Assembly (NCBI RefSeq): GCF_022698145.1
Contig: NZ_JALDAX010000005.1
Span: 496,001-560,000, forward strand
Source of the DNA: Streptomyces spinosisporus
GTDB lineage: Bacteria > Actinomycetota > Actinomycetes > Streptomycetales > Streptomycetaceae
Reading direction: 5' to 3'
DNA: 64,000 bases
Part shown: piece by piece, positions 48,826 through 57,180 of the stretch
How positions within the stretch are numbered: the first letter of the stretch is position 1
How the letters are laid out: each line of letters begins with the position of its first letter
Notes under the pieces: generated by a model
Database searches by the model: none
Told to the model about the DNA's origin: nothing
The model's input: the letters and a program-made list of their open reading frames with translations, nothing else
Position numbers and translations under genes: made by a program

Positions 48826-49646
48826 ACGGCCTCTCCCGGCTCGGCGATTCGGTCGAGCTGGTCCTTCAGCAGCTCCGCGACCGACTGGGCGTTGAACGGC
48901 TTGATGCCGTACGCGGCGAGGGAGACCAGGACGTCTCCCCGGTAGCCGGAGCAGAGCATCGACTCGAGATCCTCGCCGGAGTCCTTGGGCGGGAGGAAGC
49001 ACTCGGCGTCCTTGTGGCCCTCGATCTTCGGGCCCTTGCGGAAGATGTCGAGCCCGCTCAGGAACGCGTTCTGGGACGTCGAGATGTTGCGGACGGCGGC
49101 CCGGTTCTTCATCCGGGACAGCTCGATGTCCACGGCCACGGCGTTGTCCGTGACGAAAGAGCCGCCGGTCTCCTTGACGTAGCTGCGCATCGCCATGCCC
49201 TCGATGCGCTGCTTGTCGATCAGCTTCTCCAGCTGTCTGCGCTCGCTGCGCGGCAGGTTCCGTATCGCCTCCTTGCGCATGGCGGTGGCCTGGGCGCCGC
49301 TGAGCTCGGTGTCGGCGGCGAACTGACCGAGGTCGGGGCCGCGCTTCCAGCCGTCGCCGTACGCCAGGAGCATCCCGCGGAGGCTGCCCGCGGAGGCCGC
49401 CTTCTCGGCGGCGGCAGCGCTCTCCTTCTTCGGGAACTTCCAGACGGCCGCACCCGCGTCGCGGTCGGCGCCGTGCACGGTGACGACGGTCCAGCCGACG
49501 CCGGCGACCACGGCCGCGGCGAGCAGGGCGGATCCCGCGATCGCGGCGATACGGCCGCTACGGCGGGGCTTGGGGGCGGGGGGCTCAACGGGGGCGGCGG
49601 GCTCGACGGGCGGCTCGGCGGGCGGCTCGCTCAGGTTCTCGGTCAC
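48822..49646 (-). CDS. Membrane-anchored secreted protein, second gene of the operon
   Basis: A 274-residue protein. The N-terminus is Pro/Glu-rich (PPAEPPVEPAAPVEPPAPKP), then RRSGR and one transmembrane helix (about 32-54), then an exterior domain with LPRSERRQLEKLIDKQR and a C-terminal CFLPPKD...MLCSGYRGDVLVSLAAYG section with two cysteines that could form a disulphide. The ending KPFNAQSVAELLKDQLDRI resembles the ending of the upstream product (KPITKARIMDLAERQMERL). Function unknown. Coupled by 4-nt overlaps on both sides. Confidence 0.78.
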   Translation of the reverse strand: MTENLSEPPAEPPVEPAAPVEPPAPKPRRSGRIAAIAGSALLAAAVVAGVGWTVVTVHGADRDAGAAVWKFPKKESAAAAEKAASAGSLRGMLLAYGDGWKRGPDLGQFAADTELSGAQATAMRKEAIRNLPRSERRQLEKLIDKQRIEGMAMRSYVKETGGSFVTDNAVAVDIELSRMKNRAAVRNISTSQNAFLSGLDIFRKGPKIEGHKDAECFLPPKDSGEDLESMLCSGYRGDVLVSLAAYGIKPFNAQSVAELLKDQLDRIAEPGEAV

Positions 49647-50416
49647 AGCCGCTCCATCTGCCGCTCGGCCAGGTCCATGATCCGGGCCTTGGTGATCGGC
49701 TTGCTGTCGTAGATCCAGATCTCCATGGCGATGTCACCGCGGTAGGCGTGTGCCTCGGCGGCGTAGAGCGGCAGATAGCCGGGGTCGGAATCCGGTCGAT
49801 GATGGACGTACGCCATTCCGTTTCCCGTGCCGGGGACGGACCAGCTGTCGGTCTCGGGCTCCCGGTCCGCCCAGTACTGGTCGCTGTCGGTGGAGTCGGC
49901 GGCCTCCAGGGACTCCTGCTGGCGGAACTGGATCAGCCGGACCTCCACGGTCTGGCCGCCGTCCTCCCAGCCGGTGACGGCGGCACGGCGGAACTCGTCC
50001 GCGATGAGGCGGCCGAACATGTTGCGCGGCTCCTCGTAGGTCTCGGCGTATGCGTCCAGGTCCATCCAGCCGTCGCCGGGCGTCCAGTCCGCCGGCTTCG
50101 CGCCGCGCGGCTTCTTCAGCAGCAGCTTGCGCAGGTCACCGTCGGTTCTCACCTGACGGTCCCGGGCGGCGGACAGCGGTTCGGGAGCCTTGCCCTTCGC
50201 CTGCGCCAGCTGGGGCTGGGACAGCGGGGGCAGCGCCGTCGGGCGGCGGTCGGCCTGGATCAGATAGCCGGTGCAGGCGCCGGCGACCAGGCCGAGCAGT
50301 GCGGCGCCGCCGATGAGCAGAGCGGTGCGGCCGCGGCGGCGTACGGGCGCGGCGGGCTCTTCCCGCGCGACCTCTACGACCGGGGCGTCAGCCGCATTCT
50401 CGGGAACTTCCAACAT
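49643..50416 (-). CDS. Membrane-anchored secreted protein, first gene of the operon
   Basis: A 257-residue protein with acidic N-terminus (1-28), RRRGR, a transmembrane helix (about 36-58) and an exterior domain containing FGRLIADEFRRAAVTGWEDGGQTVEVRLIQFRQ, then AYRGDIAMEIWIYDSKPITKARIMDLAERQ. The GDIAMEIWIYDSKP/GDVLVSLAAYGIKP similarity with the next gene marks them as paralogues. The ATG at 50416 has GGGGGAC upstream; a longer frame to 50443 is less likely. Function unknown; co-transcription of three such proteins suggests a surface complex. Confidence 0.78.
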   Translation of the reverse strand: MLEVPENAADAPVVEVAREEPAAPVRRRGRTALLIGGAALLGLVAGACTGYLIQADRRPTALPPLSQPQLAQAKGKAPEPLSAARDRQVRTDGDLRKLLLKKPRGAKPADWTPGDGWMDLDAYAETYEEPRNMFGRLIADEFRRAAVTGWEDGGQTVEVRLIQFRQQESLEAADSTDSDQYWADREPETDSWSVPGTGNGMAYVHHRPDSDPGYLPLYAAEAHAYRGDIAMEIWIYDSKPITKARIMDLAERQMERL

Positions 50417-50514
50417 GTCCCCCCACGAACATGAAGCGTGCATGCCGTATGCGCGCTCACAGGAGACTCATGGCTGAGGGACAGAGTTGTAGGGGCGTTG
50501 ATTACGATTCGGGC

Positions 50515-50877
50515 ATGGCGAAGAAGCTCGTGATCAAGGTGACGGCGGGGGCCGATGCGCCCGAGCGGTGCTCACAGGCGTTCACGGTGGCGGCGGTGGC
50601 CGTGGCCAGTGGGGTCGAGGTCTCGCTGTGGCTGACCGGCGAGTCCGCGTGGTTCGCGCTGCCGGGGCGGGCGGCCGAGTTCGAGCTGCCGCATGCCGCT
50701 CCGCTGCCGGACCTGCTGGACTCCGTCCTCGCGGCCGGGCACGTCACCCTGTGCACGCAGTGCGCGGCGCGGCGGGACATCACGGAGAAGGACGTCATCG
50801 AGGGCGTACGGATCGCGGGGGCGCAGGTGTTCGTGCAGGAGGCGCTGGGCGAGGAGACGCAGGCGCTCGTCTACTGA
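50515..50877 (+). CDS. DsrE-like small protein
   Basis: A 120-residue alpha/beta protein of the DsrE/DsrF-like fold (AKKLVIKVTAGADAPERCSQAFTVAAVAVASGVEVSLWLTG). One conserved cysteine pair lies in VTLCTQCAARR; such Cys residues carry persulphide in sulphur-relay members. The adjacent rhodanese-type sulfurtransferase cluster supports a sulphur role, but this is inference. TACGAT sits 6 nt before the ATG with no Shine-Dalgarno, suggesting a leaderless mRNA. Confidence 0.8.
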   Translation: MAKKLVIKVTAGADAPERCSQAFTVAAVAVASGVEVSLWLTGESAWFALPGRAAEFELPHAAPLPDLLDSVLAAGHVTLCTQCAARRDITEKDVIEGVRIAGAQVFVQEALGEETQALVY

Positions 50878-50899
50878 GGACGGTCTCCGGGTTCCGGGG

Positions 50900-51160
50900 C
50901 TACTGGCGGCGTTTCTTGCCGTCCAGCTCGTCCCACCAGTCGTCGGACTGCGGATCCCCGGACGGGTCGTCCCACCAGCGGTCGTCGGGGCCGCGCCGGT
51001 TGGCGACCATGGCGGCGACCGGCGGGATCAGCATCGCCACGACACACATCCCGACCGCGGCCGGGATCGACCAGATCCGTACGACCCCCCACGCCAGGAC
51101 GAACAGCCCGATACAGGTGCCCATCATGGCGAAGTACAAGCGCCGTCGCCGTGCGTACAT
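50900..51160 (-). CDS. DUF3099 small membrane protein
   Basis: An 86-residue protein: basic MYARRRR start, two transmembrane helices (about 10-28 and 31-50) and a hydrophilic tail rich in Trp/Asp (DDRWWDDPSGDPQSDDWWDEL). This matches the actinobacterial DUF3099 family, function unknown. It is convergent with the DsrE-like gene. Confidence 0.82.
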   Translation of the reverse strand: MYARRRRLYFAMMGTCIGLFVLAWGVVRIWSIPAAVGMCVVAMLIPPVAAMVANRRGPDDRWWDDPSGDPQSDDWWDELDGKKRRQ

Positions 51161-51261
51161 GCCTCCAGGGTAGGCCCGCGCGGGACGGACAGCCGTGCCG
51201 GGAAGTCACGCGTAGGGGCCGCACCCGGCAGGTGCGGCCCCTTTACGCTCCGTCGGACGGC

Positions 51262-51549
51262 TCAGACCGCGATCGCGACCTCTGCCAGGCCGCCCTGCTG
51301 GGCGACGACCGTGCGGTCGGCTGTGGCGCCGGGGACCAGGGCTCGGAGGGTCCAGGTGCCCTCGGCGGCGTAGAAGCGGAACTGGCCCGTGGCGGAGGTG
51401 GGGACCTCCGCGGTGAACTCGCCGGTCGAGTCCAGGAGGCGGACGTAGCCCGTCACCGGCTCGCCGTCCTTCGTCACCTGGCCCTGGATCGTGGTCTCAC
51501 CGGGCTTGATCGTCGAGGCGTCCGGGCCGCCGGCCTTCGCTCCACACAT
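51262..51549 (-). CDS. DUF1416 protein linked to thiosulfate sulfurtransferase
   Basis: A 95-residue protein starting MCGAKAGGPD with a Cys at position 2, then a transthyretin-like beta-sandwich (ETTIQGQVTKDGEPVTGYVRLLDSTGEFTAEVPTSATGQFRFYAAEGTWTLRALV). In actinobacteria DUF1416 genes directly follow cysA-type sulfurtransferase genes, as here (gap 65 nt). The N-terminal Cys may accept sulphur, which is inference. The ATG at 51549 follows GGAGAAAG. Confidence 0.88.
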   Translation of the reverse strand: MCGAKAGGPDASTIKPGETTIQGQVTKDGEPVTGYVRLLDSTGEFTAEVPTSATGQFRFYAAEGTWTLRALVPGATADRTVVAQQGGLAEVAIAV

Positions 51550-51614
51550 GTCTTTCTCCAAGAAGGGGTCTGACCGGAGGGAAGGCCGGTCGGGGTACGC
51601 GGATGGTGGTCGGG

Positions 51615-52454
51615 TTACTTCGCGGCGCCGAGCTCGATCGGGACGCCGACGAGGCTGCCGTACTCGGTCCAGGAGCCGTCGTAGTTCTTGACGTTCTCGA
51701 CACCGAGCAGCTCGTGCAGCACGAACCAGGTCAGCGCGGAGCGCTCACCGATGCGGCAGTAGGCGATGGTGTCCTTGGCCAGGTCGACCTGCTCGTCGGC
51801 GTAGAGCTCCTTGAGCTCCTCGTCCGACTTGAACGTGCCGTCGTCGTTGGCGTTCTTCGACCACGGGATGTTGCGGGCGGTCGGGACGTGTCCAGGACGC
51901 TGCGACTGCTCCTGCGGCAGGTGCGCGGGAGCGAGCAGCTTGCCCGAGAACTCGTCGGGGGACCGCACGTCGACCAGGTTCTGCGAACCGATGGCGGCCA
52001 CGACGTCGTCGCGGAAGGCGCGGATGGCGGTGTTCTGCGGCTTGGCCTTGTAGTTCGTGGCGGCCCGCTCCGGGACCTCCTCGACCAGCTCGCGGGCGTC
52101 CAGCTCCCACTTCTTGCGGCCACCGTCGAGCAGCTTGACGTTCTCGTGGCCGTAGAGCTTGAAGTACCAGTAGGCGTAGGACGCGAACCAGTTGTTGTTG
52201 CCGCCGTAGAGGATCACCAGCGTGTCGTTGGCGATGCCCTTCTCCGACAGGAGCTTCTCGAAGCCCTCCTGGTCGATGAAGTCGCGGCGGACCGGGTCCT
52301 GCAGGTCCTTGGTCCAGTCGATGCGGATCGCGTTCTTGATGTGGTTCTTCTCGTAGGCGGACGTGTCTTCGTCCACCTCCACGATCGCGATGCTGGGGTT
52401 GTCCAGGTTCTCCTGGACCCAGTCGGCATCGACGAGGACGTCGCTGCGGCTCAT
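51615..52454 (-). CDS. Thiosulfate sulfurtransferase (CysA/SseA-type rhodanese)
   Basis: A 279-residue two-domain rhodanese transferring sulphur from thiosulfate to cyanide or thiols. The N-terminal domain is inactive-like; the C-terminal domain carries the active Cys in AYCRIGERSALTWFVL (near 233). VDVRSPDEFSGK is the usual rhodanese strand, and the loop GGNNNWFASYAYWYFKLYG is typical of actinobacterial CysA. The ATG at 52454 has a strong GGAGGAGAGA site. It forms a unit with the leader peptide upstream and DUF1416 downstream. Confidence 0.94.
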   Translation of the reverse strand: MSRSDVLVDADWVQENLDNPSIAIVEVDEDTSAYEKNHIKNAIRIDWTKDLQDPVRRDFIDQEGFEKLLSEKGIANDTLVILYGGNNNWFASYAYWYFKLYGHENVKLLDGGRKKWELDARELVEEVPERAATNYKAKPQNTAIRAFRDDVVAAIGSQNLVDVRSPDEFSGKLLAPAHLPQEQSQRPGHVPTARNIPWSKNANDDGTFKSDEELKELYADEQVDLAKDTIAYCRIGERSALTWFVLHELLGVENVKNYDGSWTEYGSLVGVPIELGAAK

Positions 52455-52577
52455 GCTCTTCTCTCCTCCGGGGCAGTTGCGGCGGGGCGTGCGAGTGCGA
52501 GGCCCTGCGCGCGCAGGCGGCGGCGCGCAGAGATGCCCTGGTCAGGGCGGCGGGGATGCGGAAGTCGAGGCTTCCGC

Positions 52578-52658
52578 TCAGAAGGTGCGACAGAGCATGG
52601 CGGCGACGCGGCACAGGTCGACTGCCCGCCGCTTCGTGAGATCCGCCTGTCGCTTCAT
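52578..52658 (-). CDS. 26-residue putative cysteine-responsive leader peptide upstream of the sulfurtransferase
   Basis: The frame encodes a basic peptide whose second half reads RRAVDLCRVAAMLCRTF, with two Cys codons near the end. It is preceded by GAGG and ends 123 nt before the sulfurtransferase start on the same strand. Such conserved leader peptides occur before sulphur-assimilation genes in Streptomyces. Ribosome pausing at Cys codons under cysteine limitation could alter the downstream mRNA structure (attenuation); this mechanism is inferred. Confidence 0.8.
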   Translation of the reverse strand: MKRQADLTKRRAVDLCRVAAMLCRTF

Positions 52659-52892
52659 GGCCTCGATCGTAGGGACGGACAGCCGGGCATGTCACCGGTG
52701 TGTCGAATAGTGAGACACGATGGTCCGCGATGCGGGAAGCGATCTCCGCCCGGCCCGCCCGCGCACGGCTTCCGGGTGGATGTATCGGTCATCACATCTA
52801 CGGTACGGACGCGGGCGTCTCACCCTCCGGACAGCGCCTGGCCGGCCGCCGGTCCGGCGTACCGGAGTACCGGCGTGCCGCCCGGCCTCGTA

Positions 52893-53633
52893 CTACCCCG
52901 CCAGCCTGACGTTCGAACCCTTCACCGTGATCTCCACACCGTTCTTCGCGGCCTGCACACTGTCCAGCTTCACGCCGCCCGGCAGTTCGTCGATCGTCTG
53001 CTGGAAGTCGGTGATCGAGCGGATGCGGGACTCGGCGAGGTCGACGACCAGCTTGGGCAGGTTGTCGGCGTGCACCTTCACGTCGTCGCCCTCGACGGTG
53101 ACCGTGCTGAGCACGGGATACGTCTGCGAGTGGCCCGCCACCGAGATCTTGACGTCGGACCTGATCTTGCCGTTGCCGCCGTCGGAGAGGCCGACGACCT
53201 GGGCGGTGACACCCGTGATGACCTGCGTCGGCTGCGACTTGGCCGCCTTGAGCAGCTCGTCGTAGGCGATGGTCGCGGTGCCGGTGGCGTTGTCCGCGGT
53301 GGCGGAGCTGTAGTCGCCGGAGAAGGTGACGCCCTTCATGTGCGCCTTCAGGTCGTCGATGCGGATCGTCGACGGTCCGCTGCCACCGCTGTTGCCGGTG
53401 TCCGCCTCGTAGTCCTTGATGCCGACCTCGACGTCGTCCAGCTCGCCGGAGGCGACCTGGGTGAGGAAGGGGAAGCCCTTGATGGACACGTCCGGGGTGC
53501 TCGCGAGGTTCTCGGTGGTCTTCAGCTTGGAGGCGGCCTCGTCCTCGGCGAAGTAGACCGCGACCCGGTCCGCCACCACGAACAGGCCGCCGAGGATCAC
53601 GACGACGATCAGGAGTATTCGCAGCGCGCGCAT
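52893..53633 (-). CDS. DUF2993 lipid-binding-like secreted protein (LmeA family)
   Basis: A 246-residue protein with an N-terminal transmembrane or signal helix (ILLIVVVILGGLFVVA, about 5-22) and an exported domain with VSIKGFPFLTQVASGELDDVEVGI, the DUF2993 signature. The mycobacterial relative LmeA is a periplasmic phospholipid-binding protein needed for lipomannan elongation. The ATG at 53633 has GGGGGAAG upstream. It stands alone; 52659-52892 contains only the leader peptide promoter and no other gene. Confidence 0.87.
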   Translation of the reverse strand: MRALRILLIVVVILGGLFVVADRVAVYFAEDEAASKLKTTENLASTPDVSIKGFPFLTQVASGELDDVEVGIKDYEADTGNSGGSGPSTIRIDDLKAHMKGVTFSGDYSSATADNATGTATIAYDELLKAAKSQPTQVITGVTAQVVGLSDGGNGKIRSDVKISVAGHSQTYPVLSTVTVEGDDVKVHADNLPKLVVDLAESRIRSITDFQQTIDELPGGVKLDSVQAAKNGVEITVKGSNVRLAG

Positions 53634-53789
53634 CGGGTCTTCCCCCACCTGGCCGGACAATGACGACAGTTGCCGACGACCGGGTGGCCGTCCAGCGTGA
53701 GCGTAACCCTGGGCCGGACCCCGGCCGGGAAATTGTCGATCATCTGTGACAGGAACCGCCGTTCCTTGTCCGGCTCTTACCCGGGCGTC

Positions 53790-54929
53790 CTACCCGAGCG
53801 CCCGCCCCAGCACGTACACCACCGGTGCCGCGACCGTCAGCGGCAGGGCGACGCCCGCCGTGAAGTGCACGAACCTCGACGGGTAGTCGTAGCTCGCCAC
53901 CCGGTGCCCGATCAGCGCGCACACCGCAGCGCCCGCGCCCAGCAGCGCGCCCTTCGCGCCGAAGTCGGTCATCGAGCCGGCCGCGATACCCGCGCCCGCC
54001 GCGGCGAGCAGCGAGACGACGACCGACGCCGGGGTGGGCAGCGGCAGGGCACGGGCCAGTACGGCGACGGCCACCGCGACGGCGCCGACGGTCGCCGCGT
54101 CGGCCAAGGCCGCGAGGTATCCGGCCGCGACGATGGCCAGTGCCGCCGAGGCGACGCTCGCCATCAGGCCGTACATCCGCTCGTCCGGGTCCGCGTGCGA
54201 GCGCAGCTGGAGGACGAGCGAGAGCAGGACCCAGACGCCGAGGGTGCCCAGGATCGCGGCCGGGCCGTTCTCCCGGCCCGCGGCCAGCAGCGCGGCGTCC
54301 GCGGCCAGCGCGCCGAGGAACGCGAGCGCGATGCCCTGGCGGGCCGGCCACATGCCGTTGAGCCGGAACCAGCCCGCCGCGGTGACGGCCTGCAGCACCA
54401 CGAGCGGGACGAGCAGGGCGTACGAGCCGATCGCCGCCGCGCCCGCCAGCAGCAGCCCGAGCAGGGCCGTGAGCGCGGCCGGCTGCATGCCCGGCTCGAT
54501 GATCGGGGACCGGCCCTCCAGACGGGCCCGCTGGGCGTCCGTCACACGGGAGTTGCCGGCGAGGGTGGCGGGGCCGTAGCCCGGGTCCGGTGCCTCACCC
54601 GCGACGGCGGCCGGCGCGAAGGCCTGCGGCTGCTGCCACTGCTGCGCCGCCGGCTGAGCAGCCTGCGGATGAGCAGCCTGCGGATGGGGAGCCTGCGCCT
54701 GCAGATACGCCGTCTCCGCCGTCGACATGGGCGTCGGCCCCTGCGGCTGGGCCTGCGCCTCCCAGGTCTGTCCCTTCCACTGCTGGGTGTACTGCTGGGC
54801 GGCGTAAGGGTCGTCGTACCCCTCGTACCCGTCGTAGCCCTGGTGTGGCTGCTGGGCGGGGTGGGGCTGCTGCCCGGGCCACCCCTGCTGCTGCGGCTGC
54901 TGGTACGGGTCGTACGGCTGATCGGTCAT
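53790..54929 (-). CDS. Polytopic membrane protein with Gln/Pro-rich cytoplasmic N-terminus
   Basis: A 379-residue protein. Residues 1-115 are low-complexity (PYQQPQQQGWPGQQPHPAQQP and HPQAAHPQAAQPAAQQ); a short conserved TLAGNSRVTDAQRARLEGRSPIIEPG motif leads into about eight hydrophobic helices (about 150-378). No transporter or enzyme motif seen. The ATG at 54929 follows GGAGGG and sits 3 nt from the MoaD-like stop (54932), so the two are co-transcribed. Function unknown. Confidence 0.85.
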   Translation of the reverse strand: MTDQPYDPYQQPQQQGWPGQQPHPAQQPHQGYDGYEGYDDPYAAQQYTQQWKGQTWEAQAQPQGPTPMSTAETAYLQAQAPHPQAAHPQAAQPAAQQWQQPQAFAPAAVAGEAPDPGYGPATLAGNSRVTDAQRARLEGRSPIIEPGMQPAALTALLGLLLAGAAAIGSYALLVPLVVLQAVTAAGWFRLNGMWPARQGIALAFLGALAADAALLAAGRENGPAAILGTLGVWVLLSLVLQLRSHADPDERMYGLMASVASAALAIVAAGYLAALADAATVGAVAVAVAVLARALPLPTPASVVVSLLAAAGAGIAAGSMTDFGAKGALLGAGAAVCALIGHRVASYDYPSRFVHFTAGVALPLTVAAPVVYVLGRALG

Positions 54930-54931
54930 CC

Positions 54932-55186
54932 TCACCCTCCTGCGAACGGCGGGAGCACCTCGACCGTGCCGCCGTCGGCCAGCCGTACCGTCTCATGTCC
55001 GCGCGTGCCCACGGGGTCACCGTCGACGAGGAACGAGCATCGCTGCAGGACGCGCGTCAGTTCACCGGGGTGTCGCACCCGCACGGCGTCGAGCGCCTCG
55101 GCGAGGCTGTCCGCGTCGAACGGCTCCTCGGCGACCCCGGCCGCGGCCTTCGCGGCGGCCCAGTAGCGCACCGTGACCTTTGGCAT
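54932..55186 (-). CDS. MoaD/ThiS family sulphur-carrier protein
   Basis: An 84-residue beta-grasp protein (PKVTVRYWAAAKAAAGV) ending in PPFAGG. The terminal Gly-Gly is the site of adenylation and thiocarboxylation in MoaD/ThiS carriers. It is not next to a recognisable moaE or thiG, so which pathway it serves (molybdopterin, thiamine or another sulphur transfer) is open; the rhodanese cluster 2.5 kb away is suggestive only. The ATG at 55186 follows GAGGAACC. Confidence 0.9.
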   Translation of the reverse strand: MPKVTVRYWAAAKAAAGVAEEPFDADSLAEALDAVRVRHPGELTRVLQRCSFLVDGDPVGTRGHETVRLADGGTVEVLPPFAGG

Positions 55187-55241
55187 CCGGTTCCTCAATC
55201 AACGGTCGATGGGCGGTCGGTCGGCTGTGTACCTCGTTAGG

Positions 55242-56114
55242 CTAGCCCGCCCGCGCGACCACCCAGCGACCGATGCGGGCCAGCAGCTCGTCCGTGGCCG
55301 CGTGTTCGGCGTGCCCCATGCCGCCCTCGATCCACAGTTCGCCCTGCTCCCCGGCGGCTGCGGCCAGCATGCGGGGGTGGTCGAGGGGGAAGTAGCCGTC
55401 GCGGTCGCCGTGCACGATGAGCAGGGGTGTGGGGGCGATCTGCGGGACGGCCTCCACGGGCGACAGCGGTACCGGGTCCCACTCCCTGTGGTGGATGCGC
55501 GTATGGAAGCCGTAGCGGCCCACCAGTCGTCCCTCGGGGCGGGTTACCAGCCAGTGCAGCTTCCGCATAGGGGCGGTGCCGCGGTAGTACCAGCGGGCCG
55601 GTGCACTCACCGAAACCACCGCGTCCGTGGACGCTTCCGTGCGCCCCTCGCGCCCCGGGCCGCCCGGACCGTGGAGCGCCGCGTGCCGCAGCACCACCGA
55701 GCCGCCCATGGAGAAGCCGACGGTCGCCACGCATCCGTGCCCGAACCCTCGCGCCCACTCCACCGCGGCCGCCAGATCGAGCACCTCCCGGTCGCCGACC
55801 GTGGAGTGCCCGCCGGAGGCGCCGTGGCCCCGGAAGGAGAACGTGACCACGGCCCCGTACTGCGTGAACGCCTCGACCACGCGGCGCACGTGCGGCTTGT
55901 CCGCGTCGCCCGTGAAGCCGTGCGCGATCACGAACACCAGGTCGAGGGAGGGTGGCGCGGAGGCGTCGTACACAACGGCCGGCGGGTCGTATACGGCATC
56001 GATCGAGACGCCGTCCCGTGTGGTCAGGAAGGTCCGGGAAGGGGCGCGGCGGAGCGTCTCGGAGTGTGGACGGCTCGTGGAACGTGCCACATGACCTGCC
56101 GGAGTGCTGCTCAT
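55242..56114 (-). CDS. Alpha/beta hydrolase
   Basis: A 290-residue cytoplasmic hydrolase. The oxyanion strand is [15 protein letters not shown], the nucleophile elbow GFSMGGSVV (Ser near 144), the acid in [13 protein letters not shown] and the His in [10 protein letters not shown]. It resembles bacterial monoglyceride lipase or peptidase-like hydrolases; substrate unknown. The ATG at 56112-56114 was chosen for family length; the frame stays open upstream only as antisense of the glnR leader. Divergent from glnR. Confidence 0.88.
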   Translation of the reverse strand: MSSTPAGHVARSTSRPHSETLRRAPSRTFLTTRDGVSIDAVYDPPAVVYDASAPPSLDLVFVIAHGFTGDADKPHVRRVVEAFTQYGAVVTFSFRGHGASGGHSTVGDREVLDLAAAVEWARGFGHGCVATVGFSMGGSVVLRHAALHGPGGPGREGRTEASTDAVVSVSAPARWYYRGTAPMRKLHWLVTRPEGRLVGRYGFHTRIHHREWDPVPLSPVEAVPQIAPTPLLIVHGDRDGYFPLDHPRMLAAAAGEQGELWIEGGMGHAEHAATDELLARIGRWVVARAG

Positions 56115-56305
56115 GTGGGCTATTCTGCTGGGCAGAGGACTCGGGCAGCGACGCCCCCGGGTCCTTTTGTGCTTTCGGAAGCGTTGTATACGAAGCGGGA
56201 ACCGCCGGGAAACTCCAGGTGGCCGCGGGTGTACGGGGCCCCGGGATCGCAGAGCAGGTGACCTACCGCACACGTCCTCGCAGGGACCGAGGAGGAACCA
56301 GACGT

Positions 56306-57085
56306 ATGAGCTCTCTGCTGCTCCTGACCAATGCCCTCCAGCCGTCGACGGAGGTGCTTCCGGCTCTCGGCCTGCTGCTGCACAACGTGCGCGTGGCGCC
56401 CGCGGAAGGACCCGCACTCGTCGACACCCCCGGCGCCGACGTCATCCTCGTCGACGGCCGCCGCGATCTTCCGCAGGTCCGCAGCCTGTGCCAGCTGCTG
56501 CGCTCCACCGGCCCCGGCTGTCCGCTCGTCCTGGTGGTCACGGAGGGCGGTCTCGCCGCCGTCACCGCCGACTGGGGCATCGACGACGTGCTGCTCGACA
56601 CGGCGGGGCCCGCGGAGGTGGAGGCCCGGCTGCGGCTCTCCATGGGCCGCCAGCAGATCGCGGGCGACGACTCCCCGATGGAGATCCGCAACGGCGACCT
56701 GTCGGTGGACGAGGCGACGTACTCCGCCAAGCTCAAGGGCCGGGTCCTGGACCTGACCTTCAAGGAGTTCGAGCTGCTGAAGTACCTCGCGCAGCACCCG
56801 GGCCGCGTCTTCACGCGCGCGCAGCTGCTGCAGGAGGTCTGGGGCTACGACTACTTCGGCGGCACCCGCACGGTCGACGTCCATGTACGGCGGCTGCGCG
56901 CCAAGCTCGGGCCCGAGCACGAGTCGCTGATCGGAACCGTCCGCAACGTCGGTTATCGATTCGTTACGCCCGAGAAGGGCGAACGTTCCTCCGACGACCC
57001 CAAGGCCAAGGCGGACCGGGCAAAGCCGGACAGTGCGGACGCGGGGGCCGCCCGGGACGGTGCCGAGGTGACCACGGAGGCATAG
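56306..57085 (+). CDS. glnR: Global nitrogen regulator GlnR (OmpR-type, atypical receiver)
   Basis: A 259-residue regulator. The receiver-like domain (about 1-115; [24 protein letters not shown] and [13 protein letters not shown]) lacks the normal acidic phosphorylation pocket, as known for GlnR, which is an orphan without a kinase. The winged-helix domain (about 130-225) has [26 protein letters not shown] and ends [10 protein letters not shown]; a charged tail follows. It controls glutamine synthetase, ammonium and nitrate genes and cross-talks with PhoP. The ATG at 56306 follows GAGGAGGAACC. Confidence 0.96.
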   Translation: MSSLLLLTNALQPSTEVLPALGLLLHNVRVAPAEGPALVDTPGADVILVDGRRDLPQVRSLCQLLRSTGPGCPLVLVVTEGGLAAVTADWGIDDVLLDTAGPAEVEARLRLSMGRQQIAGDDSPMEIRNGDLSVDEATYSAKLKGRVLDLTFKEFELLKYLAQHPGRVFTRAQLLQEVWGYDYFGGTRTVDVHVRRLRAKLGPEHESLIGTVRNVGYRFVTPEKGERSSDDPKAKADRAKPDSADAGAARDGAEVTTEA

Positions 57086-57168
57086 CGGGCCGCGAACGGG
57101 GCATTGCTTGGGCACGGGCAGTCCCGCGAGAAGCAGCTTTCGCCCTGCCCGGGGCCGGTATATCCGCG

Positions 57169-57180
57169 TAGACTCCGCGC
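57169..57180 (+). promoter_or_regulatory. -10 element of a probable leaderless promoter for the LacI gene
   Basis: TAGACT (57169-57174) followed by 6 nt and the GTG start at 57181, with no Shine-Dalgarno. Confidence 0.55.
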
